A stretch of 26,726 bases of DNA, taken from the IMG/VR virus record IMGVR_UViG_3300044974_000711, positions 1-26,726 of that record; one strand, written 5' to 3'. This stretch comes from a virus. The translations under genes were made by a program, and so were the position numbers. Shown one piece after another: positions 8,449-15,980 of the stretch. The notes under the pieces were generated by a model. That model was not told the origin of the DNA. It made no database searches and saw only the letters and a list, made by a program, of their open reading frames with translations. Each line of letters begins with the position of its first letter. Position 1 is the first letter of the stretch.

Positions 8449-8874
8449 TTAACTTTCCCCTCTTGTATATGTATAAAAAACTTCATAGCTCATTACAAAC
8501 TGACCATAAGGTGGTATGGTTGGTTGTAGTTCAATGCCGGTAATTCGTGCATTCTTACTGTAATTATCCCGCTTTCGATCCTGCTCTAGGCGATCTTCAA
8601 TGGCTTCAATCAGGGTGTTGCGGCGCTGATCGATTTCTACACCCTGAACATAACCAGTGATGGCTATTTCCAGTGTGCCACTGCGTGTGCGACTGGGTCG
8701 CATACTTTCGTCCAGCCTAGTTTCGCGTAATAATTCCACTGTGATGCAGGGAAATTGACTATTGGCCAATTCCGCAGGCACAATTGGGTCGCGTGTAACA
8801 AATCCAATACGAGGATCGTCAATATCACGCAATTGTGCTACGATATCCAGTGCGATTTCGTTGCGAACGCTCAT
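8449..8874 (-). CDS. Tail terminator protein (lambda gpU-like)
   Basis: 141 residues. The alternation of an N-terminal helix (MSVRNEIALDIVAQLRDI), a strand with FPCITVELLRETRLDE, a strand GTLEIAITGYVQG, a helix RRNTLIEAIEDRLEQD and a last strand QFVMSYEVFYTYTRG matches the gpU/tail terminator fold. This protein caps the tube when it reaches the tape measure length and joins the head. It sits between connector and tube genes, as expected. Its ATG overlaps the connector stop by 4 bp. Confidence 0.78.
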   Translation of the reverse strand: MSVRNEIALDIVAQLRDIDDPRIGFVTRDPIVPAELANSQFPCITVELLRETRLDESMRPSRTRSGTLEIAITGYVQGVEIDQRRNTLIEAIEDRLEQDRKRDNYSKNARITGIELQPTIPPYGQFVMSYEVFYTYTRGES

Positions 8875-9317
8875 CGTTGCAACCTCATAAAGTATTGAGG
8901 TTGGCGTTCCCCAGCTTCTACGGTGCCATCATCATTGTAATCATACTCTACTCCATCTTGCAATACCAGCTGAAATTCGCGTTCAAATTGAGTGGTGAAA
9001 TGCTGCATCATCTCTTTGAATTTGTCACCTTCAGGTTGGAATTTGCTTAATTTTGGTAGTATATGATCGGCCATGCACAAATATACTGCTGCGCGAGTGA
9101 ATTGGCCCACTGTTAGTAAGGTCTGATCCATCTCCACAGCAATGCCTCGAACCACAATGTCATACCTATTGCTTTTCCAGGTAGGCCACCAACGAATTCT
9201 TAGTTGCCTATATATGTCCTGTTCAGTCTTAGTGATTTCATCGGTGAAATCTGTGATGCCATAATCTAAAACATCGGGCACATATTCTTGGATATCAGTT
9301 ATTGTAAGCATGGTCAT
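8871..9317 (-). CDS. Head-tail connector protein with EF-hand-like loop
   Basis: 148 residues, placed straight after the major capsid gene. Helical N-terminus (ITDFTDEITKTEQDIYRQLRIRWW) and central helices (FTRAAVYLCMADHILPKL; FKEMMQHFTTQFEREFQLVL) resemble head-completion adaptors of aquatic phages. Near the C-terminus residues 126-137 read DYNDDGTVEAGE, a canonical calcium EF-hand loop (ligand positions D1, N3, D5, T7, E9, E12 and the invariant G6). GAGG lies 10 nt before the ATG at 9317 and falls in a small hairpin. It probably builds the ring below the portal. Confidence 0.78.
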   Translation of the reverse strand: MTMLTITDIQEYVPDVLDYGITDFTDEITKTEQDIYRQLRIRWWPTWKSNRYDIVVRGIAVEMDQTLLTVGQFTRAAVYLCMADHILPKLSKFQPEGDKFKEMMQHFTTQFEREFQLVLQDGVEYDYNDDGTVEAGERQPQYFMRLQR

Positions 9318-9338
9318 TGTTTATGTTCCTCGAGGGAC

Positions 9339-9358
9339 GGGGGGCTTCGAAGCCCCCC
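9339..9358 (-). terminator. Perfect 20-bp palindrome after the capsid gene (attenuator/stabiliser hairpin)
   Basis: GGGGGGCTTCGAAGCCCCCC is fully self-complementary and lies 8 bp past the capsid stop codon. The RNA would fold into a very stable GC hairpin with a UUCG-type turn. No T-run follows, so it is not a classic intrinsic terminator. A second small hairpin (GTCCC TCGA GGAAC, one G-U pair) follows at once and covers the GAGG ribosome site of the connector gene. The pair may stabilise capsid mRNA and lower connector translation. Confidence 0.75.
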
Positions 9359-9365
9359 AGCCAGT

Positions 9366-10202
9366 TTAGATAGCCTTATTGCCTGTGATTTTTACACCAA
9401 ACTGTTGTTGTAGGACGGCTGATCCCTGAACAGCAGTTAGCATAATATCAGTAGCGCGAGTCTTAGCCTGACGCTGTGTTTCTAATGCAATACCGCCTCG
9501 AATTGCATGAGCCAGTGCCATGGGACTGAATACACCTGCTGTAGCATTATTGCCACTGGTAGGAACAAGAGCTGATTCTAACACTGTGCAACCAGCGATG
9601 CGACCAATATAAAAGTCCATAAGAACATTTTCACCAACATTGCTGAGGCTGGGGATATTGTTGCCACCGGCTAGTGCAAGTTCTTTCTTTAGGTTGTAGG
9701 CAACACCAGGATGCACAACAGCATAGAAAGGACCGGTTAATTTGCGACTGCGTAATGTTGCAACGGCTTGTAGAATACTGTCTACAGTAACTTCTGCATT
9801 AACATTTGAGCTAATTTCATCGAAGTTACTAAATTGAGTGAAAACACCAGTATCCATTTTTTCTGCAATTGCACGACCGGCTTGTAGGCCTAGGTCAGCG
9901 ATAACATCGCGTTGTGCGCTGTCACGCAAAAGGTCGGTAACTTGGAAATAAGTTCCGATTTCAGCTAGTGTTAAGCTTACACTGGTAGTGTTGGTGTTGG
10001 CTTGTGTAGCCTCAGTGCCTTCTGTGAGGTCAGCTGCACTTACTGATGCATATACTGGGATTTGTAAAACTTTACCGGCATTAGCTGGGTAAGTTAATGC
10101 AGTAACGATTTGACGGGCTACGCTGTTTTCATATGCTGCAAATTGTGCGTCGCCCAATAGGTTCGTGAATAATTCACTGTTGATTGTGGTATCATTGGCC
10201 AT
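9366..10202 (-). CDS. Major capsid protein
   Basis: 278 residues, directly after the scaffold and with the strongest ribosome site seen here (AAGGAG, 8 nt before ATG). The order portal-scaffold-capsid and features such as the N-terminal helix region (ELFTNLLGDAQFAAYENSVARQI), PVYASVSAADLTEG, TYFQVTDLLRDSAQRDVI (a spine-helix-like segment), FYAVVHPGVAYNLKKEL and the C-terminal ALAHAIRGGIALETQRQAK strand fit HK97-fold capsids. No protease gene or obvious cleavable delta domain is present, so the mature protein is probably full length and uses the separate scaffold. Confidence 0.92.
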   Translation of the reverse strand: MANDTTINSELFTNLLGDAQFAAYENSVARQIVTALTYPANAGKVLQIPVYASVSAADLTEGTEATQANTNTTSVSLTLAEIGTYFQVTDLLRDSAQRDVIADLGLQAGRAIAEKMDTGVFTQFSNFDEISSNVNAEVTVDSILQAVATLRSRKLTGPFYAVVHPGVAYNLKKELALAGGNNIPSLSNVGENVLMDFYIGRIAGCTVLESALVPTSGNNATAGVFSPMALAHAIRGGIALETQRQAKTRATDIMLTAVQGSAVLQQQFGVKITGNKAI

Positions 10203-10213
10203 TTTTAATCTCC

Positions 10214-10885
10214 TTAGTGTTGGCGTTGTTGTCTATACTCTTTGTATAGTTTGCGGTCCGCAGCATTATCCATGTTCAATTTTGTAATATCAATTGCACC
10301 GGCGCCTGTGCCTCCGCGTTGACTTTGTGTGCCTGAACCTGCAGGTGTAGCCTGAACAAAATGTGGATTCTGGTCTAACCATTCTGTGACGAATTGGGCC
10401 AGATCCATACCTTGCCCTTTATCCGTATATCTTAATTTGCCAGTTTGGGGATTAATTACTTCCACTTCACCGCCTTCATTAAGACGAACCTGATCCTTTA
10501 ACAATTGAACCACCTGACTGGGATTAACAGCACGATTACGACTGGCTAAATCCAACAATCTACCATCAATTTTCACATTCTGTATTTCAGCCTGCAATTG
10601 CTTAATGGTCTGGTCCTTTTTGCCCACAGTTTCCTGTAGTATAGATTCAAATTCTGCACGGGTTTGTGCTGCTTGCATCCTACCGTTCTCTTCGGCTTCT
10701 ACTAGCTTGTTGTAACGATCGAGATCCACATTGCGATAACGCTGTTCAAATCGTTTGCGCTCCTTGGCCACTCGTTCACTTACAATTTCATTAACTTCAT
10801 CCTGTGTGAAAGAACGAAGTCGTGCATCCTGATTTTGCTCATCGCCGGATTCAGTATCACCGCCCACTAATTGGTTGTCTGTCAT
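10214..10885 (-). CDS. Capsid scaffolding protein
   Basis: 223 residues between portal and capsid genes. It is highly charged: an acidic N-terminus (VGGDTESGDEQNQDARLRSF), a long coiled coil (residues about 28-105, with KERKRFEQRYRNVDLDRY and KKDQTIKQLQAEIQ), a helical domain, a glycine/glutamine-rich linker, and a basic C-terminal helix (ADRKLYKEYRQQRQH) that likely binds the capsid shell. No protease motif is visible, so it should be recycled rather than cleaved. AGAGGA lies about 6 nt before the ATG, and a TATAAATA octamer 49 nt upstream. Confidence 0.85.
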   Translation of the reverse strand: MTDNQLVGGDTESGDEQNQDARLRSFTQDEVNEIVSERVAKERKRFEQRYRNVDLDRYNKLVEAEENGRMQAAQTRAEFESILQETVGKKDQTIKQLQAEIQNVKIDGRLLDLASRNRAVNPSQVVQLLKDQVRLNEGGEVEVINPQTGKLRYTDKGQGMDLAQFVTEWLDQNPHFVQATPAGSGTQSQRGGTGAGAIDITKLNMDNAADRKLYKEYRQQRQH

Positions 10886-10934
10886 CTTGTCCTCTTGTTG
10901 AGTATAACCCGGTATCTAACCGGTATGTAGCAAT

Positions 10935-10942
10935 TATTTATA
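10935..10942 (-). promoter_or_regulatory. TATAAATA octamer upstream of scaffold/capsid
   Basis: On the minus strand TATAAATA begins 3 nt after the portal stop codon and ends 49 nt before the scaffold ATG. It matches the T4 late promoter core exactly and the other copies in this window. No -35 element is evident. It would give extra transcription of scaffold and capsid. Confidence 0.5.
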
Positions 10943-10945
10943 CCT

Positions 10946-12562
10946 TTACGACCTGCCGCCAGTGTGCATCTTAATGGGTTCCCACTTAGCACACCAGTAA
11001 TCTGGCTGAACCTGTGCACCGTTCCAACGCACACACATACCGAGATCATAGTATTCGCAATTATCACACTGTTCAGCGCCCTGCGCAGGCTGGTAAGCCT
11101 CCGGTAGATCTGGACTAATGGGATTGCCTCTGATATCAGTTCTGTCTGGTATACTGGCCTGTGCTGGCGGTGCGAATGCAGGTTGCCAGTATTCAATGCT
11201 TTCAGCCAATTCGGATTCATCTGTAATTACATCGCTGATAATTTCACGCACAGCACGCATTACATGTGGATTTGTGGGATCTAGAGCTAGACTGCGTTCA
11301 GCTATGGTAAGATCCTGCAATCGGTCACGCATATTAAATGAATTGGGATAATCGATTTCTCCATCCCAGACACGGCCCTGAAACAGCGCCCAAAATCTCC
11401 ACATCTGCTCTTCGGCATATTCTAAATTGTCGGCTTTTTCGCTGAGTTTCACTTCCAGCTGACGAAATTCTGTATCCATGGCCACACCGCTCAGTGTGCG
11501 TGTGGTATTACCTCGAGCTGTGCCCATGTTGGCCATGCGATCTATGGCTTCTATCTTGGTGCGTATACTGCTCATGATGCCTTCTAGATTACTGCTGCTG
11601 GGCTGCAACAAATAGGGTTTTAGTCCACTATCCTGATGTTCGGGCATGATAATTCTAGCACCGGCACCCGCACTGGCCTGCACATCCATGGTGCTTACCA
11701 GGCTGGGATGATTATTGATACGAATTAATTGTTCTATTTCACTTAATTCGTCGTAGATAGCTCTTTGCATTTGTGCAATATCAGCTATATCACTGACACC
11801 TATACCTCTACGATGACTGCGGCTGGCATAAACACAAACTGCGGGTATAACCTGCAATTGATTTGGTATTACCTCCAAGGTAGTGCCCTGGGGTTCGCGT
11901 GGCTGATAGGCTCTAAGCTCAACGCGATCTGGATAGTATTCTCTGGTATATACAGTGTCACGATCACTGTAGCCCAGATAGCCATCGTTCTCTAGGATTT
12001 TGAGATATGTTAACTGGTATAGACCATTACTCAGTCTGGTATATGCCCAGTCCAGGACATTTTCCGGAGTTATTACGCTAATGTAGGGTCTAATGCCCTG
12101 ACTGAGTTCTTGGGCTCTAGTGCCAGCCTGTGCCTGTGGTTTATCCACTATGATCCAGCAATGCCCGTATATACTGCTCTGTATATTAACATCACGCATT
12201 ATGGCATCCAGTGCACGCCCTTCTAGGTCTGCATCTTGTAGGAAAGATTCAAGACCGGGATCATTACCCAGTGTGCCCCAGTTTCGCTGTATGGGCAACT
12301 GGAAGATAAAGCTATTATAAACATGGATAACACTTTTACAGTGATTGTCCAGAGGTGTTTGCAGTATGCGATTGCGATAGTCTTCTTCGCTTTCGAACTG
12401 ATAACGAGTTAGGTATAGACCATTTTGGTAATCCTGGCCGCCGGTATAACTATCACGCAAAAAGCGCCAATTGTTAATATTCAGCCGGTATTCAGGATGC
12501 ACTGTGGTTACCATGTCCACGGTGCTGGTGTTTAACTTATTGGAATTGACGCTGATAACCAT
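10946..12562 (-). CDS. Portal protein with C-terminal four-cysteine motif
   Basis: 538 residues directly after TerL, length and order typical of portals. Portal-like features include an early helical region (YRLNINNWRFLRDSYTGG), a wing/stem region with DELSEIEQLIRINNHPSL and a GVAMDTEFRQLEVKLSEKADN helix near residues 365-385, which resembles the long clip/stem helix of SPP1/DUF4055-like portals. Unusually, the last 45 residues contain C499-x2-C502-x7-C510-x13-C524 with aromatic and tryptophan neighbours, like a HiPIP or zinc-binding fold. GAGGAC lies about 8 nt before the ATG. Confidence 0.88.
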   Translation of the reverse strand: MVISVNSNKLNTSTVDMVTTVHPEYRLNINNWRFLRDSYTGGQDYQNGLYLTRYQFESEEDYRNRILQTPLDNHCKSVIHVYNSFIFQLPIQRNWGTLGNDPGLESFLQDADLEGRALDAIMRDVNIQSSIYGHCWIIVDKPQAQAGTRAQELSQGIRPYISVITPENVLDWAYTRLSNGLYQLTYLKILENDGYLGYSDRDTVYTREYYPDRVELRAYQPREPQGTTLEVIPNQLQVIPAVCVYASRSHRRGIGVSDIADIAQMQRAIYDELSEIEQLIRINNHPSLVSTMDVQASAGAGARIIMPEHQDSGLKPYLLQPSSSNLEGIMSSIRTKIEAIDRMANMGTARGNTTRTLSGVAMDTEFRQLEVKLSEKADNLEYAEEQMWRFWALFQGRVWDGEIDYPNSFNMRDRLQDLTIAERSLALDPTNPHVMRAVREIISDVITDESELAESIEYWQPAFAPPAQASIPDRTDIRGNPISPDLPEAYQPAQGAEQCDNCEYYDLGMCVRWNGAQVQPDYWCAKWEPIKMHTGGRS

Positions 12563-12587
12563 TATGCTGTCCTCGTAGTATATTTAC

Positions 12588-13832
12588 TCATCTATATGTC
12601 ACAGTTTGAACACCCCAACGCTGTGGTTCAGCTGGCATGTCCTGTGTGTTGCGTGTAATTGGGAATAGGAATTCCACTGCGTAACCCAGGGCATCTGTAA
12701 TATGATCGTAGCCCTGATCCTTGTTGGGAATCAGTGTATCCTCTCTATATGTATGTTTTTCCAAGGCTTCTATCAATCTACGACAGCCTGGATCCACAGT
12801 CAATCTGCGTTGACCCTGTGCATTTAACAATAAGGCATTCACTGAATTGATGCGATCACGCACACTGGGATGTGCTGTTCTATATTTTACCTGAAATCCA
12901 GCCTGTTGTAATATCATGATATCAGTGCGACCACCTGCACTGGTTTTTCTCTGCACACCGGCGGGGTCGGGAAATACCATAACTGTGTAATTTGCGTATC
13001 TGCGCTGTATTTCCTCCACCATCTCCTGTGTATTGCTGTTGTATATAACAATTTCTGATTCCACATGTAGACCCAGATTGGTTCTATGCATAATGACTGC
13101 AGTCATAGGACTTACATTAAAGTCCATGCCCACTATGATGGTATTTGCGCTGGCAGCTTGCTGCTGCACTGATTCAGCACGATCAAAGTTGTAGTAGATC
13201 TGACCTTCATAGGTTTCAAAGCTGGCTAGATATTCCTGCCTATACTGTCTAATATCCATGTCAGCCTGTGCTTGTAGTATTTCTTCCTCTGAAACATTAC
13301 CGCCTTCAGCTGTGGTATAGGTCCAGGCTGACCAATTTGGAGTATCTCTCTGACTAGCTGACTGGTATAAGTCATAAAACCAATTGCGTCCCATAGGAGT
13401 GCCAATAAACATACCATGACCTCGTCGGTCGCTAAGGGTAGGTCTAATTACTTCAGTCCAGGCTCTATGGTCAATCATAGCTGCTTCATCAAATATTACA
13501 AAGTCAAGACTTACACCACGCAGGCTGTCTGGGTTATCTGCGCCTCTGAGACAGATACGACTGCCATTGCGCAATGTTAGGCTGAGATCGCTTTCGTTCT
13601 TATCGGCGATCCAGCGCAGGTCGTAGAGTCTGTATTTCAGTCTATCCCAGACTATCTGTCTAGCCATACGGTAACTGGGTGCAATATACCAGCAGGTTCT
13701 AGCAGGTTCCCGAGCAAAGCGTGCCAGTTCTCTGATGGCCAGGGTGGTTTTACCCCAGCGTCTGCCAGCCACCACCACACGGAAACGGTGACTGTCCCAG
13801 GCCACTGCTCGTTGTCCTGGATTTAGGGCCAT
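12588..13832 (-). CDS. terL: Terminase large subunit
   Basis: 414 residues with both terminase activities visible. The ATPase has Walker A AGRRWGKT (residues 22-29), Walker B VIFDEA (112-117, D115/E116) and a GTP coupling-like motif (144-146). The RNase H-like nuclease has acidic residues D237 (GMDFN), D289 (FPDPAG) and D376 or D380 (GYDHITDAL). It packages DNA through the portal and cuts the concatemer. It overlaps the TerS stop by 1 bp. The protein is short but complete. The packaging strategy (cos or pac) cannot be read from it. Confidence 0.96.
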   Translation of the reverse strand: MALNPGQRAVAWDSHRFRVVVAGRRWGKTTLAIRELARFAREPARTCWYIAPSYRMARQIVWDRLKYRLYDLRWIADKNESDLSLTLRNGSRICLRGADNPDSLRGVSLDFVIFDEAAMIDHRAWTEVIRPTLSDRRGHGMFIGTPMGRNWFYDLYQSASQRDTPNWSAWTYTTAEGGNVSEEEILQAQADMDIRQYRQEYLASFETYEGQIYYNFDRAESVQQQAASANTIIVGMDFNVSPMTAVIMHRTNLGLHVESEIVIYNSNTQEMVEEIQRRYANYTVMVFPDPAGVQRKTSAGGRTDIMILQQAGFQVKYRTAHPSVRDRINSVNALLLNAQGQRRLTVDPGCRRLIEALEKHTYREDTLIPNKDQGYDHITDALGYAVEFLFPITRNTQDMPAEPQRWGVQTVTYR

Positions 13833-14233
13833 TACAGTGCGTCGTCCTGCCAGGGCAATACTGTATCCTGATCGGCTGCAGCATCTTCACGCTGATGTAA
13901 TAGCACTTTGCCCAGAAATATCAGCATGGTCACATTGCCATTCAAGGCCTGTTTAATCTGCTCATGGCGCAATCTAGCGCGAGTTTCTGCCTGACATTGT
14001 TTTACGAGATCTCCATATCGTCGTCTAATTACTGATTCAGTAACTCCAAACCATTCTGCTATTTCAGTTTGGTTGCAATGTAAACGAGCCAGTTTTATCA
14101 CTGTGGTCTGATCTATTTCAGCGCGCGGTCTACCTGCGCCATTACGGCGTGGTTCACCTGTGCTGATCACTGTATCGGCGTCGGGATGTGCTATGGGTTC
14201 TATGTCAGGTAAACTGTCAATGATATCGCTCAT
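13832..14233 (-). CDS. terS: Terminase small subunit
   Basis: 133 residues immediately before TerL. Residues about 44-73 form a helix-turn-helix (VIKLARLHCNQTEIAEWFGVT, then ESVIRRRY), the DNA-recognition unit of many small terminases. A helical oligomerisation region follows (LRHEQIKQALNGNVTMLIFLGK), the usual 'A...GN..~~~~lgk..L' pattern, and a short acidic tail that may contact TerL. The first 43 residues look disordered. It should recognise the phage packaging site and load TerL. Confidence 0.9.
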   Translation of the reverse strand: MSDIIDSLPDIEPIAHPDADTVISTGEPRRNGAGRPRAEIDQTTVIKLARLHCNQTEIAEWFGVTESVIRRRYGDLVKQCQAETRARLRHEQIKQALNGNVTMLIFLGKVLLHQREDAAADQDTVLPWQDDAL

Positions 14234-14568
14234 AGGCTTCTTTGCTTTACAATAATTCTAAAAAAGCGTTCATCTCGTATACCCTGCGTGGTGGTAATGC
14301 GATTGGTCACTGTATAGGTATTGCCCACACTGCCATTGGCTAGATATACTGTGCATCTATGGTCCACTGCGGTTAAGACATTGGCCTGAAATTCACTTAG
14401 TGGTAGTGGATCTGAGGTAATGGTGCTCACTGTCCAATGTGCTGATGCAATCTGATCTCCGCCCACTATCCAGTCTGCCCAATCCACAGTATAGTCCAGT
14501 CTAGCATCCGGATCTTTCTCTATATAAGCACCAATTCTGTCCGTTTTATATCCGGATATTGTGGTCAT
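14230..14568 (-). CDS. Ig-like virion protein, unknown role
   Basis: 112 residues of predicted beta structure. The pattern LDYTVDWADWIVGGDQIASAHW, then CTVYLANGSVGNTYTVTNRI and DERFFRIIVKQR matches a family of small phage proteins seen in many tailed phages next to fibre or head genes, with an immunoglobulin-like fold. They are usually presumed to decorate capsid or fibres. It overlaps terS by 4 bp (ATGA) and its own upstream neighbour by 4 bp, so it is cotranslated with the terminase genes. Confidence 0.75.
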   Translation of the reverse strand: MTTISGYKTDRIGAYIEKDPDARLDYTVDWADWIVGGDQIASAHWTVSTITSDPLPLSEFQANVLTAVDHRCTVYLANGSVGNTYTVTNRITTTQGIRDERFFRIIVKQRSL

Positions 14569-15482
14569 ACTTGTCTCCTTCTGGTTGTCGCATAAGGTGC
14601 GATGCCTTCAATTAATACACGATCTTCTGGCTTAACGGGTAAAACTCTAAGATCGTATACCTTAATAATTCTGGTCTCACAGGGCAATATGGGCATGGGT
14701 TCACGCCTTGCCACTAATACTCTAGTTTCAGGACCGACTATGAGACTTCTATATGGATCTCTGTAGATGAATACTGCAAAGGTGGCCATAATATCTATGG
14801 CAGGTAACAGTGCTTGTGCACGGAATAACAATCCTGCTGTGCCATTTAGGCCTGATTGGTCAATATGCTGACTGAATGCAGCAGCTAGGCTGGCTGTATT
14901 CTGGCTGATAATGCCAGTAATGCCTATATCAAAGTCTGCCTCTGACAGCATTTGCACCTGAGCTGACTGCAATAAACCACTAAGTGGAATTAGCATGGCT
15001 GCAGCACCGGCCAGGGTTACTGGCTGTTGGAATATATGATTGCCCTGAATCTGGCTGGTGAACACTGAGTCTAATTGGCCGGCACCCCGTAATATATAAT
15101 TGCCTGTGCCGGTTAACTGGGTTACAATATCAAACTGCACTGGTTGTTGGAATATATGATTACCCACAGCCTGAACACTGGCAGCCGCAGGTAGGACTTG
15201 TGGCGCAGGCTGATCCATAACGAGACCAGCACTGACAGTCATTGAGGTCTGCACATGAGCACACCAGCCTTCTGGTCCCCAAATATTGTTGGGCCAATCA
15301 TCCCAAAAAGGTGCTGTGCTGTCCCAGGTATAGGTGCCGCACAGGCCTGAAATTGTGACAACATCTGTGGCGCAGGTCGCAGACAGCGTGGCCTGCACTG
15401 TGATGGGATCGGCTTCAAAGAAGCCTGACTCCGCATAACCGGCCTGTATATAACCTGAGATATCACCAGCAAGTATGGCCAT
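14565..15482 (-). CDS. Repeat-containing fibre-like protein
   Basis: 305 residues. The N-terminus (MAILAGDISGYIQAGYAESG) resembles phage fibre proteins that start with short glycine-rich strands. The middle carries GNHIFQQPV twice, at residues 107-115 and 147-155, with a related GNYILRGAG at 127-135, so a 20-residue period of beta turns. The matching DNA 17-mer repeats exactly at 15025 and 15145. The C-terminus has three ETR/EDR units (PETRVLVARRE, CETRIIKVYD, PEDRVLIEG), a motif often tandemly repeated in phage proteins of this position. The product is probably a structural decoration; no enzyme motif is visible. AAAGG lies 12 nt before the ATG. Confidence 0.65.
   Translation of the reverse strand: MAILAGDISGYIQAGYAESGFFEADPITVQATLSATCATDVVTISGLCGTYTWDSTAPFWDDWPNNIWGPEGWCAHVQTSMTVSAGLVMDQPAPQVLPAAASVQAVGNHIFQQPVQFDIVTQLTGTGNYILRGAGQLDSVFTSQIQGNHIFQQPVTLAGAAAMLIPLSGLLQSAQVQMLSEADFDIGITGIISQNTASLAAAFSQHIDQSGLNGTAGLLFRAQALLPAIDIMATFAVFIYRDPYRSLIVGPETRVLVARREPMPILPCETRIIKVYDLRVLPVKPEDRVLIEGIAPYATTRRRQV
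15025..15161. repeat. Pair of 17-bp direct repeats, 120 bp apart
   Basis: TGTTGGAATATATGATT is present identically at 15025-15041 and 15145-15161, inside the fibre-like gene. The spacing is exactly 40 codons and encodes the two GNHIFQQPV copies, consistent with internal duplication of a repeat unit. Confidence 0.9.
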
Positions 15483-15498
15483 ACTGGATGCAGTGCCT

Positions 15499-15918
15499 TT
15501 AAGCTAATGTCACTGTGAGATTATTGGTGTTAATGGTAAAAGTATCGCCAACAGTGACATTTTTGCTGATGGTTAAATTGCCATAGAACAAAACATTGCC
15601 CTGTGCTGCAGTAGCACCATCCATAACTGCCACAGTGGTCACTATGCCCCAGTCCGCAGTAGCAGTGGGAAAGGTAATGGCTGCACTGTTAGTGATACTG
15701 CCACCGGTGGCTGCATTGCCGAATGTGATGGCCTGGCGTGCATAGGCACTACCTGAGGTGCTGACTTCGTTGGCACTGCCAATGGTGTTATTTTCTAAAT
15801 TGGCAATAGTGGTAAACAGTGCTAGATAGGTGGTGCTGGGTGCAGTATAAGCTGCTGTGCTATATCTTAACACATGATCTAATAATTTATTTTCTAGGTA
15901 GTCACTGGCTGCTGACAT
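15499..15918 (-). CDS. Phage tail fibre-like virion protein
   Basis: 139 residues of a family common in tailed phages. The signature is an N-terminal YLENKLLDHVLRYSTAAYTAP, then TYLALFTT, a GSAYARQAITF segment, ATADWGIVTTVAVMD and a final strand NVTVGDTFTINTNNLTVTL. Such proteins are often annotated as fibre or minor structural proteins. A good AAGGAG lies 8 nt before the ATG, and a CATAAATA element 46 nt upstream, in one of the few real gaps of the operon. Confidence 0.75.
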   Translation of the reverse strand: MSAASDYLENKLLDHVLRYSTAAYTAPSTTYLALFTTIANLENNTIGSANEVSTSGSAYARQAITFGNAATGGSITNSAAITFPTATADWGIVTTVAVMDGATAAQGNVLFYGNLTISKNVTVGDTFTINTNNLTVTLA

Positions 15919-15964
15919 TGGGTGCTTCTCCTTGTAGTAGGTAGGGACCTATTCTGTATCCCTG

Positions 15965-15972
15965 TATTTATG
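15965..15972 (-). promoter_or_regulatory. CATAAATA, late-promoter-like variant
   Basis: One-base variant of the TATAAATA octamer, in the 62-bp gap before the fibre gene starting at 15918 and 46 nt from its ATG. Listed because of its position and orientation; alone it would be weak evidence. Confidence 0.3.
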
Positions 15973-15980
15973 GCTGCCCT

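Noticed and set aside
10882-11220. A 112-codon minus-strand frame overlapping the end of the portal gene
   Set aside because: It lies almost wholly inside the portal C-terminus in another frame; its composition is not protein-like and it has no own ribosome site.
15239-15472. Minus-strand 77-codon frame inside the fibre-like gene
   Set aside because: It is fully contained in a well-supported gene in another frame and has no independent signals.
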